DNA of 64,000 nt, from NCBI GenBank assembly GCA_026874595.1, contig CM049318.1:47286456-47350455 (forward strand), in the 5' to 3' direction. How positions within the stretch are numbered: position 1 is the first letter of the stretch; every line of letters begins with the position of its first letter. The notes under the pieces were generated by a model. The model was given only the letters and a program-made list of their open reading frames with translations, was not told where the DNA came from and ran no database searches. Below, piece after piece: positions 45,501-55,706 of this stretch. This DNA comes from Sipunculus nudus. Its lineage: Eukaryota; Annelida; Sipuncula; Golfingiida; Sipunculidae. The position numbers and the translations under genes were made by a program.

Positions 45501-48500
45501 GCGCAGGTCATAACCACATGTCAGTCATGTGGGGAACATGAATGTAAAATTTGGTAAAGATAGCAAGAGGGGTTTTAGAGATATTTTTTTTTTATTTAGA
45601 GAATATATTTTTAATTTAGAGATATTCACAATGTGAAACTATGTCACGAACCATGACGAATTGTAACTATTGATCACGACTTTGATACGATTTCAAGAAG
45701 ATGACAACAGGAACCATTCAGGACAGAGCCACAGCCACGATCATGTGATGTCAGTGAAAACCCTGAACATCAACGCTTCTGTCGATATATTCTTGGTGTC
45801 CGAGTGGAAGTCCGCATCCAAATCATTCAAGTCAAGGTCTATGTCCCAGTCCTTGAGATTCCAGTCCAAGTCCACCTTCGTCTCGCCAGAGTACGGAAAA
45901 CGTGTCTGAGTCAGTACAATTTTCTTTAATAAAAAATCTCAAGATAAGAATCTGGAATAACAATTTGTGTTTTAACTTATTATATTAGTTTTCTGATTGA
46001 TTTACATGCAAATGTATCATATTATGAAAATATAATGATACAAGTACAAATAAGGTACACAAACCAACATAATGTATTATCCTTTTTCTTTTAACATAAA
46101 CTGAAAATCTGTCGGGAATTGATTTAAACAAACGAGACAGAGTTTACAGTACTTTACAGCATTCTTTTAAAGATAGACTTGTGTTTGTACTTATTATTCA
46201 TTCCGTCTGAATTTGAACAAAATGACCTCTTCATGTTTAGACACACTGGCAGTCTGGTCAGGCATTAATTTCCTTCTTTCTTTAAACACACTGTCAGAAC
46301 ACTCAGGCATTATTTTCCTTCTTTCTTTAAACACACTGTCAGTACGCTCAGTCATTATTTTCCTTCTTTCTTTAAACACACTGTCAGCACGCTCAGGCAT
46401 TATTTTCCTTCTTTCTTTAAACACACTGTCAGAACGCTCAGGCATTATTTTCCTCCTTTCTTTAAACACACTGTCAGCACGCTCACGAATTATTTTCCTT
46501 CTTTCTTCAAACACACTGTCAGCACGCTCAGGCAATATTTTCCTTCTTTCTTTAAACACACTGTCAGTACGCTCAGTCATTATTTTCCTTCTTTCTTTAA
46601 ACACACTGTCAGTACGCTAAGGCATTATTTTCCTTCTTCCTTTAAACACACTGTCAGTACGCTCAGTCATTATTTTCCTTCTTTCTTTAAACACACTGTC
46701 AGTACGCTAAGGCATTATTTTCCTCCTTTCTATAAACACACTGTCAGTACGATCAGGCATTAATTTCCTCCTTTCTTTAAACACACTGTCAGTACGCTCA
46801 GGCATTATTTTCCTTCTTCTTTAAACACACTGTCAGTACGCTCAGTCATTATTTTCCTTCTTGCTTTAAACACACTGTCAGTACGCTAAGGCATTATTTT
46901 CCTTCTTCCTTTAAACACACTGTCAGTTCGATCAGGCTTTAATTTCCTTCTTCCTTTAGACACACTGTCAGTACGCTAAGGCATTATTTTCCTCCTTTCT
47001 ATAAACACACTGTCAGTACGATCAGGCATTAATTTCCTCCTTTCTTTAAACATACTGTCAGTACGATCAAGCATTATTTTCCTCCTTTCTTTAAACACAC
47101 TGTCAGTTCGATCAGGCTTTAATTTCCTTCTTTCTTTAAACACACTGTCAGTACGATCAGGCATTATTTTCCTCCTTTCTATAAACACACTGTCAGTACG
47201 ATAAAGCATTATTTTCCTTCTTTCTTTAAACACACTGTCAGTTCGATCAGGCTTTAATTTCCTTCTTCCTTTAAACATACTGTCAGTACGATCAGGCATT
47301 AATTTCCCTCTTTCCCATTCAAGAATAACAATGAGCCTTCAGGCTGTTCTTAGGCTAATATTACCGTGGCTCAAATTCGAGATACAGATATATCATACTG
47401 ATAATTTAGAAATATCAGCCATTATGTTCCCTACAGCGTCAGACTAGATACATTTTACTTCTACATATTTTTACTATAGGAGGGATGTACTCGGTCTAAC
47501 CCAGAGTCAAGTCCTTGTCATGGAATGTCCGGGAAACGTGAAATATTGTAAAAGTTTCGTCCTCAGTCCATCATCACTGCTGTACACTACATGGAATTTC
47601 TAACCAGTGCAAAATTACAAATTACCGCAAAAAAATGACCGATTTTTCCAGACCTTTATAGCCTTAGTGTAACGAAACATTGTAAGATAATCGTCTGAGA
47701 GTCGTATATAGGGGCTTTCTCTCAAGTCGTCGCCAAGTAAAAATATCTAAAAATCTCGAGGATAGAGGTTCTAGCCTTTATTATTGTGTGCCATATCGTG
47801 CTGGCATTGTGCACATGAACGTCGTGCTGGCATCGTCCTCGTGATATAATGGGGTTTTCACCTCGACGGGCTGAATCGCCACGAATTATTGAATTAACTT
47901 GTTTCCCATTATTCACGGTATGATCAAAAAACCACCACGGTTTCCACCGTGTGCTTTAGAAAATGCTGAATCTGTTTGAATCTTTCAGATTATGAACTGA
48001 AGAGAAAATCATTCAACTGTATATTTTCCTTAGCATCAAAATGTTCTTACCAAATATAACTGTTATGAGTAAAGAAATACCATTTTAATTGTATTGCAAT
48101 AATATGACCAAATGCTCATGGAAATATTGTTAGCCCTAAAAAAACGTCGAAAAACGTTATATTCATAACTCACAGTTGACCTTGGTAAGGTATGGTTATC
48201 ATCATGAATAAAGGAACCAATACATGTAGTTTTAGCTTGCGCCTTTTTCAGAGTCAGCAGTGGGCACACATAATCACAAAATGAATTTACGACGGCATTA
48301 ACTTTATGAATAAAGGCACCCATCTATAAACATATCTGGCATTAAGTTAGCCATATTGAAAATATGTTTATTTCGATAAAAACACAGTTACAGGAAATTT
48401 TAGAAGGTGTTAGATGCCGATTTTCCCAGAAATTTCTCATATACTCAAAACGGTATAAGCAGATTTTAGCCTTCTAATTCTTCGTTCATATTATTGAAAT

Positions 48501-50731
48501 CACTGAACAGGTTGATTTAACACACTTTAACAAGTACATGCTTGAGTACTATTCATTTTTGTCTGGGAAATCTTTAATTTCTTTAAAAGAGTAAGGAGCA
48601 GGGAATTTGTTTTATCAATATTTACCAGGAAGGAAGGTACTCTGATTCATAAGTAAATATATATTGAAGACGGTATTAAAGGATAAACGTACATACCCCA
48701 ATGTTCATCTGATCGATCCTTGTTCCTGGACTCAGACACGTGCGGCCAGTCAGGACGCTGGACTTTCTGTTTTGGTCTTGCCTTCTGCCTTGCACCTGCC
48801 AACCATTGCGCATCATTCATAAAAACTACAAACATGTTTCTTAAAATGAAATTTATTATTAACCCATTACGTCGAAGGAGTAATTACATAGTCGCACAGT
48901 TACTAGGCTGACTAATGACTAAGAAATATTAAGAACCTTGTGTTAAAATGTCCGTGTGATTAAACGACAAAAATAATACATGTTTTGGGGTATCATTTCA
49001 GATAGCGTAAACAATCGGTTCAGGAATGTAGACTCTCAAAGATAACAAACAGTTTGATCGGGGCATCTTGCAAGGACTATAAAGAACTGGCAAATATGTT
49101 CAGTGCATATTTTACTGAGAAAATTATAAAAATGAGAAACCAAATTGAACGAGTTTGTCAGCAATTAAGCCACCAGGCTACCCTGGCCTGTACTACTTAA
49201 TGTCAGTAGTTAAGCCACCAGGCTACCCTGGCCTGTACAACTTAGTGTCAGTAATTAGGCTACCACGCTACCCTGGCCTGTACAATTTAGTGTCAGTAAT
49301 TAGGCTACCACGCTACCCTGGCCTGTACAACTTAGTGTCGGTAACCAGGCTACCAGGCTACCAATGCCTGTACAACTTAGTGTCAGTAATTAGGCTACCA
49401 GGCTACCATGGCCTGTAAAACTTAGTGTCAGTAATTAGGCTACCATGGCCTGTAAAACTTAGTGTCAGTAATTAGGCTACCATGGCCTGTAAAACTTATA
49501 GTGTCAGTAATTAGGCTACCCTGGCCTGTACAACGGTAAGAGACCCAGTCATTTTATGGTTTTTAGATGAAACCAAAACCTTATAAACATTGCTCTTAGA
49601 TCGTTTACATTCCTGAACCGGTTGTTTACGCTATCTGAAATGATATCCCAAAACATATCTCTTTGATGTAACAAAAAAAAAAAACAAAAGTTTATATCAA
49701 GGAAGAATTTTCACCTATTTTGTGATAATATTTCTTAATCAAAATAAAGCTTTGCAAATACGCATACAAATCCTCTCTCAATATTCAGGAGAAAATTACT
49801 CCAAACATTTCAGGAGAAGGTATTGGAAATAAGTCTGTATACTGTTGATTTTCGTCAATTCATTTGTTATAAATAACGCAATTAAAGAATGGTGTTAGGT
49901 TACAAGAACCATCTGGCTGAACTTATCAGAATTCAAATGCAGTTTTAATTCCCGGAAGGTGCAGAAGCAATCAGTATAGTCATCTGTTTATTGGACAGCT
50001 ATAATTTCACGTCTGAAATTCCTGGCACCATATAATGTATTCATTGATTCCAAATTGCCTCAGGCTTTACTGGTCAAAAGCACTGATTGAATCGTCCCCG
50101 GGGAAGATTAATATTTCTCGTTGAATCTCTTCCCTTCTTTTGTTACAGAAACGGCAAAATCCAGGAACATGAACACGCAGTAAAAAAAGTGACAGCTTAT
50201 AGCTTTTTCTCTCTTTTTAGCTATTGCCAGAGGTTGTTTTACAGGGTTTTGCAAGATTTCCCTGTTTTAAAGGATTGGATATTAATATGTAATCTTAATA
50301 TCTCTAAGCTTTCTTACTGCTTAACAAAATTATGAGGCTTGACACATCAGCAATATTTTTTGCATGACTTTAGTACCTGAACATACAAAATACCTATAAC
50401 AATGACCTTAACATATATGTGCAAATCCTTTCTTCATTTTCGTTTAATATAACCATCATATGATAAGTTTATCTCGGTGTTCATTCCGTACACCGTGTTA
50501 TCTGGGAAGGTTGAACTCTATCAACAAACATCTACCTACTAGAGCAGGTGTGACTGAAGAGCTGCTCAAACTAAAACGTCCGGGACAGAGAGGGTTGTTT
50601 GACGTACCTGTGATTGGTATCCGCGTGTTCCTACCTTTAGCCTGTATTTGTACAGCTTTGTGTATGAGTATGATACACACGAGTACCGCCACCTTGGCCT
50701 GCATCCTCTCTACCCTCCTCCAGGTCTGCAT
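36031..50731 (-). CDS. Gene B: nicotinic-receptor-like Cys-loop channel subunit, complete
   Basis: Eight exons (50731-50635, 48825-48697, 42781-42627, 42334-42290, 39697-39588, 39222-38995, 37458-37148, 36539-36031) sum to 1584 nt, that is 527 residues plus stop, within the usual 450-550 residue size. Order: signal peptide (1-30), basic polar linker (33-75), N-terminal helix and beta strands, Cys-loop (C212-C226), vicinal cysteines C276-C277, M1 (about 297-317), M2 (327-346), M3 (360-382), cytoplasmic loop, M4 (about 498-516). The family forms pentameric cation channels in the cell membrane. Loop A, loop D and the first loop C aromatic are replaced, as in gene A. The first five to eight residues of the linker and the GC donor after the third exon are the least certain points. 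Confidence 0.9.
36650..36915. repeat. 27-bp minisatellite in the last intron of gene B
   Basis: About ten units of TCTATATCCATATTATGTGA plus CAAGGTT, period 27. It lies about 110 bp from the acceptor of the terminal exon. Open frames of 93-187 residues across it are artefacts. Confidence 0.92.
37148..37458 (-). CDS. Gene B exon 7 (311 nt, loop C, M1, M2)
   Basis: Acceptor tttatctacag, donor gtaagt. Begins RLNGEWHVYKTT and contains the vicinal pair in ILECCPGHAY, M1 (FYIMNIILPCVML), the conserved PPEAGEK entrance, M2 with leucine at 9' and aspartate at 20', and IIPRTS. Leu replaces the first loop C Tyr; the second Tyr is kept but lies one residue further from the cysteines than in alpha7. Ends in phase 1. 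Confidence 0.95.
37459..38994. other. Gene B intron absent from gene A
   Basis: A 1536-bp intron with gtaggc donor and ctacag acceptor. Nothing recognised inside except a short TA-rich tract near 38500. Confidence 0.8.
38995..39222 (-). CDS. Gene B exon 6 (228 nt, Cys-loop)
   Basis: Acceptor gacctcacag, donor gtaggc. Encodes ADEMIPEFEKIR, the Cys-loop CDIDITFFPFDSQQC and the loop B tryptophan in GAWSY, with a glycosylation motif (NIT). It ends in phase 2 inside the loop before beta strand 9. Gene A has no intron at this place. Confidence 0.94.
39588..39697 (-). CDS. Gene B exon 5 (110 nt, LBD loop A region)
   Basis: Acceptor aatttgttaccag, donor gtgaac. Encodes EWGDERLRWDPRDYGN and then VWRPELAVMNG. 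The loop A tyrosine is replaced by methionine (residue 177). Length and phase are identical to gene A exon 16430-16539. Confidence 0.93.
39838..40572. repeat. 34-bp minisatellite in gene B intron
   Basis: About 20 diverged units of GCTAACAAGATCACCTTATA plus AACCTGTTCACACT, period 34. Confidence 0.92.
40617..41290 (+). mobile_element. LINE fragment with apurinic endonuclease end
   Basis: A 129-residue open frame contains EIVAPDYSDHCPLTCTF, where SDHxPL is the last catalytic motif of the APE-type endonuclease of non-LTR retrotransposons; linker-like RYVWKVERQPHYV follows. The homologous reading continues after stops with MLNKYRRTNSEIDRFI. The RT domain is absent. Inserted in a gene B intron, antisense to the gene. 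Confidence 0.72.
42290..42334 (-). CDS. Gene B exon 4 (45 nt, LBD loop D region)
   Basis: A 45-nt exon between acceptor ttttaacttcag and donor gtaagg, encoding EERSMVFTTTGLIMT. It is the exact counterpart of gene A's DERSQ exon. The loop D tryptophan position is leucine (residue 139). Too short to appear as an ORF; recognised by motif, length and splice sites. Confidence 0.85.
42396..42512. repeat. (ATT)n microsatellite
   Basis: Long ATT/TTA trinucleotide tract with a central interruption, in the short intron between the 155-nt and 45-nt exons of gene B. Confidence 0.96.
42627..42781 (-). CDS. Gene B exon 3: N-terminal helix and first beta strands of LBD
   Basis: A 155-nt exon after acceptor tttctgcag. 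It encodes KEKWHNQTYEERLMDRLF, then RGYNSDARGTWNNDKPIQ and a strand ending LLRIHGL, the nAChR N-terminal helix and beta1-beta2 pattern. An N-glycosylation motif (NQT) is present. To keep the 45-nt exon in frame directly after HGL, the donor must be TTG|gcaagt, a GC-type donor with an otherwise consensus tail. A GT donor 15 nt further (gtgtgc) would insert five residues and is weaker. Confidence 0.82.
42957..43317. repeat. 41-bp minisatellite in gene B intron
   Basis: Nearly nine highly similar units of GTAATTAACATACAGTGACC plus ATGTAGAAGGCATCACATAAT. High identity suggests recent expansion. Confidence 0.95.
44003..44079 (+). mobile_element. tRNA-Thr(TGT)-like SINE head or tRNA pseudogene
   Basis: The 5' GCGTGG pairs with 3' CTACGC (one G-U) as an acceptor stem. 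Box A-like TGGTGTAATGG, an anticodon loop TTTGTAA with anticodon TGT at 44035-44037 and box B-like GGGTTCGCGTCCC are present. The T stem is mismatched, so a functional tRNA is unlikely. It lies in a gene B intron. Confidence 0.65.
44486..44599 (+). pseudogene. Possible BAH-domain fragment
   Basis: The frame YPEDLASDDVYICEPEWD recalls the D-x-Y-x-C-E segment of BAH domains in chromatin proteins such as polybromo. Only about 35 residues are similar, the upstream part of the frame is not, and a stop follows. It could be chance. Confidence 0.25.
44955..45540. repeat. Direct duplication of about 340 bp
   Basis: AAATCTCGCGATCAGGAAAA, GTCTGAAAATAATTCTATTC and AGGGGTGGCGC in the first copy (44960-45170) recur as ATTTCGCGATCATCAAAAT, GTCTGAAAATAATTCTATTC and AGAGGTGGCGC in the second (45298-45510). 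Moderately diverged. Confidence 0.8.
45762..45905 (-). other. Candidate exon encoding an acidic segment, gene unknown
   Basis: The minus-strand frame is open and reads TRFPYSGETKVDLDWNLKDW then DIDLDLNDLDADFHSDTKN. It follows a good acceptor (attgtactgactcag) and precedes a possible AGG|gttttc donor, 144 nt, phase 0. It lies inside the gene B intron between exons 2 and 3, but those boundaries are phase 1, so it does not fit gene B as a cassette. No family recognised. Confidence 0.3.
46225..47320. repeat. 45-bp minisatellite in gene B intron
   Basis: About 24 units of GGCATTATTTTCCTTCTTTC, TTTAAACACACTGTCAGTAC and GCTCA. On the minus strand each unit reads as 15 residues (FKERRKIMPERADSV), kept open because the period is a multiple of three. 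No evidence of translation. Confidence 0.95.
47321..48696. other. Gene B intron sequence
   Basis: No feature recognised on either strand. Confidence 0.5.
48697..48825 (-). CDS. Gene B exon 2: basic linker (symmetric exon)
   Basis: A phase 1-1 exon, acceptor aacatgtttgtag and donor GGG|gtatgt, adding a polar, Lys/Arg-rich segment (ARQKARPKQKVQRPDWPH then SESRNKDRSDEHW). An internal acceptor (ttggcag, exon start 48795) keeps the same phase and would shorten the exon from 129 to 99 nt. Because the exon is a multiple of three it can be skipped without breaking the frame. It resembles no known receptor domain and looks disordered. Its place between signal peptide and receptor domain is inferred from phase continuity. 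Confidence 0.6.
48978..49656. mobile_element. Inverted-repeat element enclosing a 45-bp minisatellite
   Basis: Left arm 48978-49030 (ACATGTTTTGGGGTATCATT, TCAGATAGCGTAAACAATCG, GTTCAGGAATGTA) is matched in reverse complement by 49606-49656 with only a few differences. Between them is a 45-bp tandem array, and the element sits in the first large intron of gene B. No transposase. Borders beyond the arms do not match. Confidence 0.8.
49155..49535. repeat. 45-bp minisatellite with shortened units
   Basis: About eight or nine units of GTCAGTAATTAGGCTACCA, GCTACCCTGGCCTGTACAAC and TTAGT. The last few units lack an internal block (about 33-36 bp long). Confidence 0.93.
49660..50634. other. Gene B first intron, remaining part
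   Basis: No feature recognised. AT-rich with no repeats of note. Confidence 0.5.
50635..50731 (-). CDS. Gene B exon 1: start and signal peptide
   Basis: Encodes 32 residues: a charged start (MQTWRRVERMQAK), a hydrophobic core (VAVLVCIILI) and a polar end (HKAVQIQAK), a typical signal peptide for a Cys-loop subunit. An in-frame TAA lies four codons before the ATG, supporting this start; a second ATG at codon 10 is possible. The donor is AAAG|gtagga in phase 1, which fits both the next exon and the ligand-domain exon at 42781. Without RNA evidence the link to gene B is inferred from strand, order and phase. Confidence 0.68.
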
Positions 50732-53700
50732 ACACTCGTCTTATGTCTATAAATATAACAGTTATATCCAAGTAAATACTTTTTTGTCAACACCTTAATT
50801 TCCCGCGGGTGTGCATGGACTTAGGTTTATTGCGCAAGTTCCACCGGTTGTTTCATAAATATGAAATTCTTTTTGCATTGTTTTAGTGCCATTTTTTTGT
50901 GTGACATTTCAAAATTAGACCTTGGCTCGATCATACCAAATACCAAATGACTGTTCTCTTATTCCATTTTTCTGCATATGCTTTATCAAAATGTATTTTT
51001 TCTTCTCAAAACCACAGAAAAGTTCATAATTGTATGGATAATAATGCCCGTGTCTTATAATACGCATAATAGGAGAATAAATCTATTATTTGTTCTCGCT
51101 TCAGTTTTCATGTTATGAACATGAACAATCCACATTAATTGTCGGATATCAAAGTAAATTACGGTTCCTAATTAACAAGTTTTCACATCTTCAAGAGCTA
51201 ACAAAGCATAATATCACCCACACCAGTCACTTTTTATGCAACAACAATTTGCTGGCCAAATTCAGTGGTGGTAGGGAGATCTCGCTTGATTTTTACAATA
51301 TACTAGGAATAGAAAAAATGAATGTATGTAGTATATCTTGTGTGATTTTTGCCCATAGCGAAACATGTCAAGAGTTACTAACATAGTAATGGTTAAGGCT
51401 CTAAATTAATCAGGCTGGCTTCCTCGTGTGAACTGAAAGAAATACAAACAATAATAAGAATTATTTTTATTATTTTTATTATTATAATTATTATTATTAA
51501 TAGTTCTTTGCTTAAAAATACCGACAAAGATTTATACAGATTCAATGCAAAACACACATAGCATAGACATTATTTCCTGGATCAGCTGCATGTTTTTTTC
51601 ATTCAATGCTCAGATTAGGGAAGATGTTTCTCAAGTGGACCTCCTTTTATTTTCTGATCGGCTGATTTGATCAGTCCAGTATTGAGAACGTTAACGTCTC
51701 ACCAAGACGACCCGCTAATTTTTCAACTGTCTAATCGGCACTCGGCGCAATAAGTTAACGACACAGGGGTTGCCTTACTGAGATCAGATGTGTCAGATGG
51801 GGAACACAAGCTCAACATTAAGTGGAACCTCTACAGGAATTAATGTCTGCATTACACATGTTTGGTCAATATATCAGTATCTAGCTTGCACGTATAAAGC
51901 TGTATAAGCCAGATGACATATTTTTCTGACCCATATTGTTATATGTTCAAGGGTACCTAGAAAACGAATTTTCATGTTCCAGTCTTTCTAATTAAATAAA
52001 TTTTATTGCGGAAAATCGTACATTACACATTTCAAACATAATTGTACACATTAACATCGAATACAATATATACGATTTATATAATTTATACAAAGCACAT
52101 TGCCTGGATATTATTCCACCTATACTTTAAATTTTCAATCCTTGTAATTTGCACCTGCATTATATACATAATATTCTAGTGGTCTTAACAGAATACATTT
52201 TCCCCTTGCTTTGTCTTTCAATACTAAAGCTACAATGCTACTGTATGTTATAAATATGTTCCTTATTTTTTTCCAATTTTTCTGTTTTGCTATTATATGT
52301 TCAATCTTCACTATATATTTTAGTCGCTTTAAAAAATCTGGCATTAAATTTCTGTTGTTCTGATTATATTCATGTTCCAATCTTGTCCCATGTGGTTCGT
52401 TTAGCGGAATAGATCATGAATATAATATTGTGGTGAAGTCTGACAATACCTTTAATTGCGGACGAATCTGCATGTTAATTGTTGTTTATTTTTCTTTTCT
52501 TTTTCAATTTGATTATTTATTATAAGACATATGTTAACAAAACAAATCAATATATTAAATAAATTAGACACATTCTCTGGAGAGGCGCTCCATATGTACA
52601 AGCACTGATTATTACTAACGTCCGATAATCAACACAGAAATAAGCACCAAGTCCGTTAGACACACTACACAGGGCAGTCCCTTTGTTTACACTTCCCCTG
52701 ATCACATGACCGTCAGGGACAGGCGACATCGGAACGTTGCACTGGTCGTCTCTCTGCTCTCTCGTGCTATGTACATGGTACAATCAGTCCTCTCACACTT
52801 ACACGGAGCCCCCAACATCAACAGCCCTTCGCTGGAGTATACTCGTTTACCTCTTGAGGCACAGTTCACGCAACACGCACAGACTATTCTATCTAGACTC
52901 AGAATTTATGTCTTTCTCGGCTGATGTGTCCTGGAATCATCGAGTACAAGGTATCAGGATATACTTCAACACAGCGATATTCAATATCTCTACAGTTACG
53001 CGTTTCAGTAAAGTTCTCGGTCTGTTCCTGGAAGCGTTCACAACAGGTATAATTGTCAGATTACCAGTCTGTCGGAAAAATGCGATACTCGCCCTGAATT
53101 CCGTTACAGAGAAATCACCATGGCTTTCCTCAGACATAGGCTATCTACGCTTACAGACATCATATCTCAGCTGTCTAGACCCTTGATGCACGCAGACCTG
53201 TCCCTGGATTGTAGACATTGTCAGGCTAAACCGAAACTGGTACGCTGACCGGGCACTTTTTCCCTAGTTAAGAACCTCTCTGAGGCGGACAGTGTACAAT
53301 AAATTATCAAAAAAGTCATCTGGTTATACTCCCTACTTGAATATGAGACAAAATATCTAAGTCACAGTTCTCTTGTGACAGAGAGTCTCTGAAATCGGAA
53401 CAAAAGATTAAATGATTAAAATGAGTAAATGATTCAGAAACACCCAAAAGTGAGAAATTTTTGGGTAATACATTTTCTATAACTATGTGCATATTTAATC
53501 ATTTTAGAACGGAAGAAACACGGTAGGTTATTATGCAATGAAAATGCGCATAGTAGGGAATGGAAATATGGAATCATATATTTTTGGAAATCTCGTTTGA
53601 TAAGATTTCTAAGAATATTTAGTTCCAAAAATATTAAAAAAATTCAGACGAACATATATATTGATATTGGAAGCCAGAATAATAATTTAAAATGAATTTT

Positions 53701-54760
53701 ATATATGAGAGTGTCAGAAAATTATTAAAGGTTATGGGGACTTCAGTCCTTGAATTTTCAACAATATTGATAGAATGCCAATTTGGCATGTCTGCTATGT
53801 CTCTCGTGTAGTTTTTAAATGTGTTTTTTTTTCGGACATAAACTGTTCCTAATACAGAATTTGGAAATGTTCAGGTAAAGTAAAACCATAATTACAAACA
53901 TCATAGAGAAAGTCCTAAGCCCTGTTACAGTAATAATGAGTTGTGAAATTAACAATTTGAAAAGACAAATTAACACTACAGTAAAAGAATTTAGAAAATC
54001 CAACAGCCTGGTGACAAGCATACACACATACACACCATGACTGGATTAAGAACAATGCCCAATCAGGTGGATACAATCGGCTTAACAAACAATGTTCAAA
54101 TCCTTCAGCATATCTGTTTCAAGAGTTGCCAACAATGATTCATAAGAATTGGTTCATCAAATGGTTTGCTATAATGTGGCATGACGACAGGGATATATTT
54201 GAGAGTGATACATGTGTACACTGATAGAATAAAATTATTTATGTCCGATTATGAGCTTAAAACCGACAAGGAATCTCATATAAAGTCAGAGATTTAGATA
54301 ATACAACAATTTCGACTGAGCGACATACTTTCACTAGTATTAATATATATGAAAAATAGATTTCGAATCCAACAGCGTTTGCTAAAAAAAGAAAGGTATT
54401 AGTAGTGTCTGAATTCAATGAAATAGGCATAGATCTAGGCCCGTCATAGTTCTGGGCCAGTCATAGATCTAGGCAAATCCATCAATGTATCTGCGTTCAT
54501 TCTAAATAAAATGGCTGGGACTTTTTTTCAGATTTTGCACAATGACGATGTTCATTGTCATGAGGTTAAAAATACAATTTCTTATAGGTCCATAACACAT
54601 AAACCCACATAAAACGTGTAGTTGACACCACTATAAGAGATTACGGGACATTTGCCAGATATACAGTTATTTAAATACATTCAGGAAAATCTGTTCAGTT
54701 ATTACTGAAAAAAAATATGTCAATCGAAGACGGGCGAGGGACGAAACGTGTTAAATAGGC
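50732..54760. other. Sequence upstream of gene B
   Basis: Expected to include the gene B promoter; no convincing TATA box could be assigned. Open frames at 52737-53186 (+) and 52547-52783 (-) lie in a GC-richer stretch, 52650-53230, that could be a retroelement remnant or exon of an unknown gene; no domain recognised. 51464-51500 is an ATT-rich tract. Confidence 0.4.
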
Positions 54761-54764
54761 CAGC

Positions 54765-55030
54765 TAAAATACAATATACCCTGTCAAAGTACAATATACA
54801 CTGTCAGAGGTACAATATACACTGTCAAGGGTACAATATACACTGTCAAAGGTACAATATACACTGTCAAAGGTACAATATACACTGTCAAGGGTACAAT
54901 ATATACCCTGTCAAGGGTACAATATATACCCTGTCAAGGGTACAATATACCCTGTCGAAGGTACAATATACACTGTCGAAGGTACAATATACACTGTCAA
55001 AGGTACAATATACACCGTCAATAGGCAAAT
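54765..55030. repeat. 21-bp minisatellite
   Basis: About 12 units of GTACAATATACACTGTCAAAG, period 21 with a few 2-bp longer units. Confidence 0.93.
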
Positions 55031-55706
55031 AACAAAAGTAACGAGTCGTTTAGATGGTTTATAGACTGTATCGTCCAGCTCGATTGTAATATTGTAGTCT
55101 TTATTTAAAGACTGTCAAATGAAATATTCTTACAGAGAGAACTAAAGGATTTACGGGGATTGTGCGTTTACATTGAGGACTGGCCTTAATGCTTAGACTT
55201 ACAATTAGCCAGTGAGTAAATTTCGACTGCCCTCAGATTGTTTTGTTATTTTCAATGCTGGAAAGAAAATGATTTGTGGGTCAATAATGTTAATCCGGGA
55301 CTGCCCTTTCATCCCAGTCACCTTCTGCGTCCCCGGTTTAACGGCACTATATTAACGTGCTCCCATAACCTAGAAAGATGTCCATAACATATCATGGCCA
55401 ACATCTAGGTGACTTCATACGGGCTCTTGACAAGGAAATAACCCGTTGTTACGATGTTCCGATGACCCTTTAACCTCTACATTTGGTGTGTCAGGTTTGA
55501 CGGGATTTTCATTTGTGTGGGTGTCAATAGGGTTTCTCTGCCAGTACAAGGCGCCAGACACATTTATGAAAGAAGTTATTCTTGGAAAATTTGTCATAAG
55601 ATCTGCTGCCGCTTATATTATGCTCTCAGACATTGATAAAAAAAACAAGTGACCCTTGATCCATGACGATCAGACCAGCGTAACATTATAGGTCACCGTC
55701 CAGAGC

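Noticed and set aside
46194-47299. Charged 15-residue repeat protein (FKERRKIMPERADSV) on the gene B strand
   Set aside because: 45-bp array artefact; the opposite strand is open too, stops appear where units mutate, and no splice sites or start context fit gene B.
52547-53186. Possible gene on either strand
   Set aside because: Overlapping frames of 66-149 residues in the GC-richer stretch show no motif, start context or splice pattern I can defend.
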